A stretch of 6,151 nucleotides of DNA from an uncultured Mycoplasmatota bacterium (lineage in GTDB: Bacteria > Bacillota_I > Bacilli_A > Mycoplasmatales > Mycoplasmoidaceae). Shown here piece by piece: positions 1-6,151 of this stretch. Below the pieces are notes generated by a model, which was given only the letters and a program-made list of their open reading frames with translations, was not told the DNA's origin and ran no database searches. Position 1 is the first letter of the stretch, and every line of letters starts with the position of its first letter. The stretch is from assembly GCA_949527715.1 (NCBI GenBank), contig CATEWF010000055.1, positions 1 through 6,151 of the forward strand. The letters run 5' to 3'. The position numbers were made by a program, and so were the translations under genes.

Positions 1-1
1 A

Positions 2-7
2 TCCTTT
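2..7 (-). promoter_or_regulatory. Possible ribosome binding site of a gene beyond the left edge
   Basis: The minus strand reads AAAGGA here, the same core as the site in front of the lipoprotein gene at 863. Its start codon would fall a few bases outside the window. Upstream on the minus strand (about 10-50) lies an AT-rich stretch with a TTGAAA that could be a -35 box, 17 bases before AATATT. This suggests another minus-strand gene to the left with its own promoter. The site is inferred from a six-base match, so it could be chance. Confidence 0.35.
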
Positions 8-49
8 GTGTTATAAAAATATTAAGTGTTGCACTTTATATTTCAATTT

Positions 50-82
50 AGAAAACTACATCAATAAAATGTAGTTTTTTCT
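50..82. terminator. Hairpin terminator downstream of the lipoprotein gene, possibly bidirectional
   Basis: A perfect 10-base inverted repeat, AAAACTACAT (52-61) and ATGTAGTTTT (69-78), flanks a 7-base loop. It begins about 60 bases after the lipoprotein stop codon at 141-143. On the minus strand the stem ends in TTTTCT. On the plus strand it ends in a longer run of six T. It can therefore terminate the lipoprotein transcript and might also stop a plus-strand transcript from the left. Confidence 0.6.
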
Positions 83-140
83 ATATATTATTAGTAAATA
101 TTCTCTTACAAGTCTATTTAGCTTATTTTAAAAGGTTGAT

Positions 141-863
141 CTATTTGTATTTTCAAATAGTTGTATCAAGACCTAATTTTCCAAGAGTATCAAATAATGC
201 TTGTTTCTGCGTGTTTGTTAATGAAGAATCTTTAAAATAAACCACACGCTCTTTTGTAGCATTTTCACCAGCATGTTTAAAAAACGGATTTGTGGATATG
301 GTTTCACCTACTTTGTTGCAAATATTAATGGTGTTACCATAAAATACTATTGTATTTAGCATAGATTCAGAAGTAAAAGCTCCATAATCACTAGTACCAT
401 TGAATCCCCAAAAACTAAATGAATTTGATTCAAATGTTATTTTTTGAAGTTCAAAATTGAAACGTATTGTATGCATACCATAATATGATTTACATACATC
501 GATTTCTGGTGGCAAAACTACTGCTTTAATAAAATTAGGTGTTGAATGGAATTGATATTCGCCACCAAGATCAGTAAGAGCATAACAATGAGCGGTTCCA
601 GAAGGAATGAATTTCAAATCATTTAAATTTTTATTTTGTCATTCAGAAAATTTACCTTTACCTCATGTAGAAAAACCTGTTATATCTTGATCATTAACTT
701 CAAAATCTGCTGCAGAAGTAGGGATATCATCATATTCATCATAATTAGGGTCAAGATGATCATATGAAGATTTTCCACAGCTTGCAATAGCAAAAGGAAT
801 TGAAGTAACAACTCCTAATCCGCAAGTAATACTTGCGATAGTTTTAATTAATTTTTTATTCAT
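141..863 (-). CDS. Mycoplasma surface lipoprotein of unknown function (240 aa, TGA read as Trp)
   Basis: The start is ATG at 863, preceded by AAAGGA with a 4-base spacer, and the true stop is TAG at 141-143. Three in-frame TGA codons (663-665, 639-641, 153-155) are read as Trp; without them the gene would look like two fragments. The N-terminus is a lipoprotein signal peptide: MNKK, a hydrophobic stretch, then the lipobox IASC with Cys29 as the lipidation site. The mature protein should be anchored to the outer face of the membrane. An acidic Ser/Asp/Tyr-rich linker (about residues 30-55) follows. The ectodomain contains spaced strand-like segments such as IKAVVLPPEI, LQKITF and LNTIVFYGNTI, which hint at a leucine-rich-repeat or beta-solenoid ladder of the BspA kind; this is only an impression. 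I recognise no enzyme motif. It is downstream of lon but separated from it by a terminator. Antigen or adhesin roles are common for such proteins but are not shown here. Confidence 0.85.
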
Positions 864-867
864 AAAT

Positions 868-873
868 TCCTTT
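868..873 (-). promoter_or_regulatory. Ribosome binding site of the lipoprotein gene
   Basis: The minus strand reads AAAGGA, four bases before the ATG at 863. It fixes the start: an ATG slightly upstream (876-874) is out of frame. Confidence 0.75.
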
Positions 874-894
874 CATTAATTAGTTTGTGTAGAC

Positions 895-927
895 AAAAAA
901 ATCTGTTAGATAAAAATGCCTAACGGA
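895..927 (-). terminator. Rho-independent terminator of lon
   Basis: On the minus strand an 8-base stem, TCCGTTAG paired with CTAACAGA (one G-U pair), encloses a 10-base loop and is followed directly by seven T (901-895). It lies about 85 bases after the lon stop codon. This is the classical intrinsic terminator layout. It also lies between lon and the lipoprotein start, so it either separates the two transcripts or acts as an attenuator if the lipoprotein promoter is at about 991-996. Confidence 0.75.
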
Positions 928-928
928 C

Positions 929-947
929 ATTAGATGTAAGTTCTAAT
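929..947. repeat. Small inverted repeat in the lon-lipoprotein gap
   Basis: ATTAGA (929-934) and TCTAAT (942-947) form a perfect 6-base stem around a 7-base loop. It sits between the terminator hairpin and a larger palindrome. Its TTAGA arm could also pair with the TCTAA of the terminator, so the two structures might compete in RNA. No function is known. Confidence 0.5.
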
Positions 948-948
948 T

Positions 949-970
949 TTTAGTTATATATATAACTAAA
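949..970. repeat. Perfect 22-base palindrome in the lon-lipoprotein gap
   Basis: TTTAGTTATAT is followed immediately by its reverse complement ATATAACTAAA, with no spacer. It has no T run after it on the minus strand, so it is not a convincing terminator. It could be a binding site for a dimeric regulator, an RNA hairpin protecting the lon 3' end, or a chance AT-rich palindrome. Confidence 0.6.
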
Positions 971-990
971 GAATTCTTTGTCATATAAAC

Positions 991-996
991 ATTATA
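991..996 (-). promoter_or_regulatory. Candidate -10 box (TATAAT) for the lipoprotein gene
   Basis: A perfect TATAAT lies on the minus strand just after the lon stop. No good -35 box is visible at 16-18 bases; that spacing falls in AT-rich sequence at the end of lon. If it is used, the transcript would start near 984 and pass through all three inverted repeats, including the terminator, before reaching the ATG at 863. In such AT-rich DNA the hexamer can arise by chance. Confidence 0.3.
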
Positions 997-1012
997 TGAT
1001 ATAACTTAACAA

Positions 1013-2218
1013 TTATTTAGTGAATATAGCCTTGTAAATTTCTTCATAATGTTCAATTAAATGGAATTTAATTTTGTTTCTTACTTCTGTTGGAACATCT
1101 TCTAAATATCTTTCATCATTCTTAGGGATAAAGATCTCGTTAACCCCACCCCTAAATGCTGAAATTACTTTTTCTTTTACACCTCCAATAATAAGAACTT
1201 TACCTCGAAGGGTGATTTCTCCAGTCATTGCAATGGTATTTGGAACTATTCTTTTACTTAAAGCTGAAATAATTGCAGTAGTTAATGTTACACCGGCAGA
1301 AGGACCATCTTTAGGGATTCCGCCACTAGGAACATGAATATGAATATCGATCTTACTAAAATCAATATTAGTAATTCCAAATTTCTTAGCATTTGCTTTC
1401 ACATAACCAAGTGCTACAGAAGCTGATTCTTTCATTGTTTCTTTTAAGTTTCCAGTAATTACTATATTTCCTTTACCAGGAAAGAAAGTAGCTTCAATTG
1501 GTAGTAAATCTCCACCAGCAGATGTATATGCCATTCCATTAACAACACCTGGTAATGGTTTTTCATCTTTAGTGTTATATTCGAAAATTTCTTTCTTTAA
1601 ATCTTCTAAAACAACTGCTTTATCTACTAATTCTGTTTTAATGTTTTTGTGTTGTTGTTTAACAACATATTTTCTTGCAATTTTTCTAATTAAACGTTCT
1701 AATTCACGAACACCAGCCTCTCTAGTGTAATGTCTAATCATATGAAGAATACCTTCATCTGTAAATTTAAGTTCCTTTGTATCAATACAAGAGTCTTTTA
1801 AAATTTTAGGAATTAAATATTGCTTTGCAATTTCTAATTTTTCTCTTTCAGTATATGAAGTTAATTCAATGATTTCTAAACGATCATATAGAGGAGTAGG
1901 AATTTGATCAGGATAGTTTGCGGTTGCTACAAACATAACTTTTGATAAATCATAATCCTCTTCAATATAGTTATCACTAAATTTAGAATTTTGTTCAATA
2001 TCTAATACTTCAAGCAACGCACTTGCAGGATCACCCCTCATATCTGAAGTCATTTTATCTAACTCATCTAATAAGAATAATGGGTTAACTACTCCAGCTT
2101 GTTTCATTGCCTTAATAACACGTCCAGGCATTGAACCAATATAAGTTTTACGGTGTCCTCTAATTTCAGCCTCATCTCTTACGCCACCTAAAGACATCTT
2201 AACAAATTTTTTGTTCAA
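1013..2218 (-). other. lon: Lon: C-terminal part, AAA+ domain end and Ser-Lys protease domain
   Basis: This is the stretch of lon after its last TGA codons, not a separate gene. Using numbering of the full 768-residue protein, it holds Walker B (FLLDELDK, Asp418/Glu419), a sensor-1 Asn468 in VATAN, the arginine finger candidate Arg480 in YDRLE, sensor 2 in TREAGVR (about Arg538), and the protease dyad Ser674 (PKDGPSAG) and Lys717 (GGVKEK). The Ser-Lys spacing of 43 residues matches E. coli Lon. Every catalytic residue I looked for is present, so the enzyme is likely active. Confidence 0.85.
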
Positions 2219-3319
2219 TGCTTTTGCAATTGAATAAGCTAATGTAGATTTACCAACTCCTGGAGGACCTACTAAACAAATAATTGGTGCTTTTGAATTT
2301 GGTGATCTTGTTTTAACTGCTAAATATTCAATAATTCTTTCTTTTACTTTTTCAAGACCATAGTGACTTTCATTTAAAGTTTTTTCAACAGCTTTAAGAT
2401 CAGAATTATCTATAGATAATTGTCACCATGGTAAATCTAACAATCATTCAACGTAAGAACGATTAATTGCTGATTCTTGGGGGTTATTTCCTGCTTCAAT
2501 TCTATTTAATTCAGAAATAACACGATCTTTAATGTGTTGAGGATAAGGGTTATTTAAGACTCTTTTCTTTAAGTTGTTAACATCATTTTCTTTAGAAGAA
2601 ATTTCTCCTAATTCTTCTTTAACAACTCTCATTTTTTCTCTTAAATAAAATTCTTTTTGTTGTTTAGATAATGTATCATTAATACGTTTATTAATTTCAC
2701 GATCAACTTTTAACATTTGATCAGAATTAATACAACAAGATAATACGATATCTAAACGCTTAGATAAATCCACTTCTTCTAAAATTTGTTGTTTTTTATT
2801 AATACTAATTGGCAAGTAGCTTGCAACATTATCAACAATTTTTGAATTTGAATAAGCTTTTGTTCCATTAAATATTGCTTTTAATTTTTTTGAATCTTCT
2901 GCACTCATATCAGAAGTATCACTTGAAATAGCGTTAAAAAGATTTCTAATTTTTTCTGATATTTCAGTTGAATTAGCATTTGTGTCTTTTAATGGCTCAA
3001 AGTTTGCATACAATGCACCATCTTTTTCATCAATATCAAGAAGTTTAATTCTCTTTAAACTTTTTAAATTTACTTTTAATGAACCATCTTCCGCTTGAAT
3101 GACTTTAGTTATTTCACATAATGTACCTACTTGATATAAATCTTCAAATTGTGGGTCATCTAAAGCAGGGTCTTTTTGAGAAACTAACACAATTCTCTTA
3201 TCTTCTGAATTATTAGCAACTTTTATTGATGCTAATGATTTAGTACGTCCAACATCTAATTTATCAGATATTGAAGGGAAAATCACTATTCCTCTTGTAA
3301 TTAATATTGGTTTAAACAT
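1013..3319 (-). CDS. lon: ATP-dependent protease Lon (768 aa, TGA read as Trp)
   Basis: Lon is a cytoplasmic hexameric AAA+ serine protease that unfolds and degrades misfolded and regulatory proteins using ATP. The start is ATG at 3319 behind a strong AGGAGGA site; the stop is TAA at 1013-1015. Two TGA codons, 2444-2446 (Trp292) and 2423-2425 (Trp299, in LPWW), are read as Trp. Domains in order: N-terminal substrate-binding domain (about 1-190, opening with PILITRGIVIFPS), helical region (about 190-300), AAA+ module with Walker A GPPGVGKS (351-358, Lys357) and Walker B (Asp418/Glu419), then the protease domain with Ser674 and Lys717. Length is close to E. coli Lon (784). The gene follows alaS by 57 bases. 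That gap carries a CIRCE operator, pointing to HrcA-controlled heat induction, as known for lon in some mycoplasmas. A terminator at 895-927 ends the transcript. Confidence 0.97.
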
Positions 3320-3323
3320 ATTG

Positions 3324-3330
3324 TCCTCCT
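3324..3330 (-). promoter_or_regulatory. Strong ribosome binding site of lon
   Basis: The minus strand reads AGGAGGA, four bases before the lon ATG. It is a near-perfect Shine-Dalgarno sequence, stronger than the AAAGGA of the lipoprotein gene, and it fixes the lon start. Confidence 0.85.
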
Positions 3331-3347
3331 ATTAAGACAATATTATT

Positions 3348-3374
3348 TTAGCACAAAACAAGTGAGAGTGCTAA
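3348..3374 (-). promoter_or_regulatory. CIRCE operator (HrcA binding site) upstream of lon
   Basis: The consensus is TTAGCACTC, nine spacer bases, GAGTGCTAA. On the minus strand the left arm is a perfect TTAGCACTC (3374-3366), the spacer is exactly nine bases, and the right arm is TTGTGCTAA (3356-3348), matching seven of nine positions. The inner two bases of that arm are the only mismatches. CIRCE binds the HrcA repressor, which releases on heat shock when GroE or other chaperones are titrated. The site starts two bases after the alaS stop codon and overlaps the expected lon transcription start, so bound HrcA would block initiation. There is no T run after it, so it is not a terminator. Confidence 0.9.
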
Positions 3375-3384
3375 TTTTATTTTA
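3374..3384 (-). promoter_or_regulatory. Candidate -10 region of the lon promoter
   Basis: Two overlapping TAAAAT hexamers (3384-3379 and 3379-3374) lie on the minus strand over the alaS stop codon and abut CIRCE. Transcription from either would start inside the operator, the usual geometry for HrcA repression. No clear -35 box is visible, which is common in mycoplasma promoters. The placement is inferred from the operator position and the hexamers only. Confidence 0.4.
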
Positions 3385-5998
3385 AAATTGGCTTCAGTAA
3401 ATCTAAACCAAATATTTTTGTAGTTCCACCTTGAGCAAAAGTGTCTCTTCCGCCGCCAGAACCATTCGTAAGCTTGTTAATTTCTTTAATTAAATTGTTG
3501 CAAGAAAAACCGTTTTTTGAGCAAAATTCTTTATTAGCCATTAAAACATATTGTGTTTTTAAATCAAATTTATTTAAAGCAATAAATACATGTTGTTTAT
3601 CTTCATTAATTAGTTCTGTTAATGCAGATGAAACAGTTTTATTATCTAATTGATTAAATTCAGCAACTAAATATATAGATTCATTTGATAATTGCTTGTA
3701 TGTTTGTTTTATATCGCTAATAACTTTATTAACATTTTGTTTATTAACTTTAAGAATTAAAGCATTATAGACTTTTAACAACTGATCGAATCTGTTTGTT
3801 AAGTCATGATAATTTTTTAAATTTATTTCATATGAAATTGAATTAAGAATACTATTGTATTCTTTATCAATAACATTGTTTATAGAAAGAGTTTGATCCA
3901 TCAAATCAATTTTTTGTTGAACGTTTTGAATGTTTGATTCTAAGTATTTGTTAATAGTTTCGTTTGAAGTGATTGCTTCAATACGATACATTCCACCACC
4001 AACACTATAGAATTTAGTAATCATGAATTGTTCGATATCTTTTGTGTTATGTACATGAGTACCACCACATATATCACATGTAATCCCGTTCATATCAACA
4101 ACTCTTAATTTACCACCAATCTTTTTGTACACCTCTTCAAAGTGACCAACTGCATTCATTTTTTTAGCAGTATCAATATTAGTAATACTTACTTTCACTT
4201 GTTTAGCTAAGTTAATGTATTCATTAACTTTATTTTCAATAGCTAATATTTGTTCATTGTTTAAGTGATAATCACAAGCAAAATCAAATGTCACTTTTTC
4301 TGCAGACTTAAAAGCGCCTTCTTGTTTAATGTTTTTACTTACTAATTCTCTTAATGCCTTGTGCAGCAAATGCTCAGTAGAGTGATTTTTTGTTGTTAAT
4401 TCACGTTGGTGTTGATTAATTTTTAAATTTGCATAGTCATTTAGTTTTATTAAATGAGAATTTTCAATATGGTGAAAATGCTGACCGTTTGGTCCTTTAA
4501 TGACATCATCTACTTCAATTGATGTGTTATTAATAAATATTTCACCATTATCGTGCATTTGTCCACCGCTTGTAGCATAAAAAGGAGTTTTATCAAATAC
4601 AATTCATCCATTTGCATTTAATTCATTCACTTGATTAAAATCTTCATCAAATAAACCAATTATTTTTGCATTGTTGATTTCTTTTGTTTCATAATCAAAT
4701 GTTGAATTTTCTCTAAAGTTCAATAATGTTGCATTTTGGGACATCATGCCTTTGATGTCATTTTTTGATTTAGAAATTTCTTGGTGTTTTTTTACTCTTT
4801 GGTCATAATCATTTTTATCAATCTTTAAATTATGACTAGAAATTAACTCTTCAACAATTTCGTATGGGAAACCATAGGTTTCAGTTAATTTAAATGCAAC
4901 TTCAGCATTAATTTTATTTTCATTAAGAGCTTTTTTGAACAAAGCAAAACCATTGTCTAATGTCTTATTAAATAATGTTTCTTCAGAAATTAAGACTCTA
5001 ATGATTCTTTCCTTATTTTCAACAAGATAAGGATAAAAGTCTTTCATTACATTAATTAGAGCTTCTACTACTGTTGTTATGAAAGATTTATTGATTTCAA
5101 GTCTTCTAGCGCATACCATTGCTCTTCTAATCAGTTTTCTTAATACAGAACCTCTTTCTTTATTTGAAGGAAATGCTCCATCTGCAATAGCAAACATGTT
5201 TGCTTTTATGTGATCAACAATGACAATGTAATCATGGTTAATTTGCTTTTGAACTAAATCTTTAAAGAAATAAGCATTCATATCATATTTCTTTGTAGTT
5301 AATTGTTCTAATTGTTTAATAACATATTGAAAATTATCTACGTCATAGTTAGTTGGTACATCTTGAAAAATACAAGCTAGTCTTTCTAATCCAGCACCTG
5401 TATCAATATTTTTTCTTACTAATTCTTCATAGTTATTGTTACCGTCATTATTGAATTGACTAAATACAATGTTTCAAATTTCTACATAACGATCATTTTC
5501 AATATCTTCAAAAATTAATTTTTCACCTAATTTATTTGGATCATATTTTTCCCCACGATCAAAATAAATTTCAGTACAAGGACCACAAGGCCCTTGACCT
5601 ACATCTCAAAAATTTCGGTCCCTATTTCCTTTGATAATTCTTTTTGGATTGATACCTAAACTAACTCATTTATTAAAAGCAACTAGATCATCTTGGAATA
5701 CTGTAATATAAAGTTTATTCAAGGGAATTTCAAATTTTTTTGTTAAAAGTTCAAATCCAAATTCAATAGCTTCTTCTTTAAAATAATCACCAATTGAAAA
5801 ATTACCTAACATTTCAAAGAAAGTGTGATGTCTTGCAGTTACACCAACATTTAAAATATCATTTGTTCTAATTGCTTTTTGAACATTCACTAATCTCTGA
5901 CTAGGAGGATTAGTTTTTCCTGAAAAATAATCTTTAAGAGTGGCTACACCAGAGTTAATCCATAATAGTGATGGGTCATTAACAGGAATTAATGATGA
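3377..5998 (-). CDS. alaS: Alanyl-tRNA synthetase, 5'-truncated (873 codons present, TGA read as Trp)
   Basis: AlaRS is a class II synthetase that activates alanine with ATP, loads it on tRNA-Ala, and clears mischarged Ser or Gly. The first recognisable residues are SLIPVNDPSLLWINSG. Motif 2 is RHHTFFEMLGNFSIGDYFK (5777-5833), followed by GQGPCGPCTEIYFDRG, motif 3 DTGAGLERL (5378-5404), and the tRNA-recognition helices ending RGSVLRKLIRRA (about 5120-5215). Then comes the editing domain with TPFYATSGGQ, HSTEH (metal-binding His at 4382-4384 and 4370-4372) and CDICGGTH (Cys 4067-4069, His 4055-4057). The C-terminal domain ends with GGGRDTFAQGG (3425-3463). TGA codons at 5666-5668, 5606-5608, 5474-5476 and 4604-4606 are Trp. 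The stop is TAA at 3377-3379. About 25 N-terminal codons and the start are missing: upstream the frame has no ATG, GTG or TTG before a TAA at 6062-6064. The gene is therefore broken here, or the sequence is chimeric. Confidence 0.93.
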
Positions 5999-6077
5999 TA
6001 TAAAAGATATGATTGATCAACATAAAAAAGAAATAGATGAGTTACTAGCTAAAGGGTTAAATTATACCAGATGATAA
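5991..6077 (+). pseudogene. Fragment of an unidentified plus-strand reading frame abutting broken alaS
   Basis: From where alaS homology ends, the plus strand reads a typical low-GC coding stretch: NDDIKDMIDQHKKEIDEL, then LAKGLNYTRW, with a TGA as Trp (6072-6074) and TAA at 6075-6077. The charged, helical character and Lys/Glu/Asp/Ile-rich codon use look like the C-terminus of a mycoplasma protein. An internal ATG is at 6009-6011 but has no good ribosome site. Upstream, the same frame runs antisense to alaS, so its true 5' part is absent. After the TAA the same frame stays open to the window end (starting NPYIASSKHSADKNV), so the TAA could be a disabling change. I do not recognise the family. 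Confidence 0.3.
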
Positions 6078-6151
6078 AATCCTTACATAGCCTCAAGCAA
6101 ACATTCAGCTGACAAAAATGTTATTGTATGTTCTTTCTTGAAAGCCTTAAG
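6078..6151. other. Unassigned right-hand end, no gene identified
   Basis: Both strands offer short open frames here. The plus strand continues the frame of the preceding fragment without a stop to the edge. The minus strand reads LKAFKKEHTITFLSAECLLE, then AM and TAA near 6089-6091. The stretch contains a few more G and C than its surroundings (for example around 6090-6115). Neither frame shows a family I recognise, and the minus frame is not the alaS frame's start. Confidence 0.3.

Noticed and set aside
1..51. A plus-strand frame ending at TAG 49-51 (…ILSVALYISI) that might be the end of a membrane protein
   Set aside because: Only 16 codons are visible, such a run is expected by chance in AT-rich DNA, and the minus-strand ribosome site at 2-7 is an at least equally good reading.
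949..970. The 22-base palindrome as the lon terminator
   Set aside because: It is almost wholly A/T and lacks a following T run; the hairpin at 895-927 has a better stem and seven T.
1074..1337. Plus-strand open frame of 87 codons inside lon
   Set aside because: It lies opposite the conserved Lon protease domain, has no ribosome site, and its sequence is the antisense shadow of the minus-strand codons.
2218..2446. Apparent break of lon into two pseudogene fragments
   Set aside because: The frame is unbroken if TGA is Trp; the intervening stretch codes Walker A (GPPGVGKS) in the same frame, so there is no frameshift.
3348..3374. Inverted repeat between alaS and lon as an alaS terminator
   Set aside because: The arms match CIRCE with its exact spacer and no T run follows on the minus strand.
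3441..3653. Plus-strand open frame of 70 codons inside the alaS 3' end
   Set aside because: It is antisense to conserved alaS sequence including the C-terminal glycine-rich motif, with no sign of its own translation signals.
1..6151. CRISPR arrays, tRNA or rRNA genes, insertion-sequence ends
   Set aside because: I saw no regularly spaced direct repeats, no cloverleaf-like segment with tRNA landmarks and no paired terminal inverted repeats; nearly all the sequence is explained by three protein genes.

Overview
This window comes from a wall-less mollicute (Mycoplasma in the broad sense). It is strongly AT-rich by eye. TGA must be read as tryptophan: all three main genes are cut by in-frame TGA codons under the standard code and become single uninterrupted frames under genetic code 4. 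I count three TGA-Trp codons in the lipoprotein gene, two in lon and four in alaS. The signal peptide with lipobox, and a heat-shock operator next to lon, also fit a mycoplasma. I cannot name the species.

Layout, right to left because all recognised genes are on the minus strand: (1) 5999-6151, sequence that does not continue alaS and looks more like plus-strand coding DNA; (2) 5998-3377, alaS (alanyl-tRNA synthetase), lacking its start and about the first 25 codons; (3) 3376-3320, a 57-base intergenic gap holding a CIRCE (HrcA) operator and a strong ribosome binding site; (4) 3319-1013, complete lon (768 residues); (5) 1012-864, a structured gap with three consecutive inverted repeats, the last being a convincing rho-independent terminator for lon; (6) 863-141, a complete 240-residue lipoprotein of unknown function; (7) 140-1, a terminator hairpin, then an apparent ribosome binding site for another minus-strand gene whose start lies beyond the left edge.

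alaS and lon are housekeeping genes: one charges tRNA-Ala with alanine, the other degrades damaged proteins with ATP. Promoter-like hexamers and the operator sit exactly at the alaS stop codon, so lon probably has its own HrcA-repressed heat-inducible promoter, perhaps with read-through from alaS. The lipoprotein is probably surface-exposed and separately expressed. I see no CRISPR array, rRNA, tRNA or recognisable insertion sequence. The most unusual point is the abrupt loss of alaS homology near 5990-6000, which could be a genuine rearrangement or an assembly chimera. Apart from that junction, and an uncharacterised lipoprotein, I found no evidence of a novel multi-gene system.
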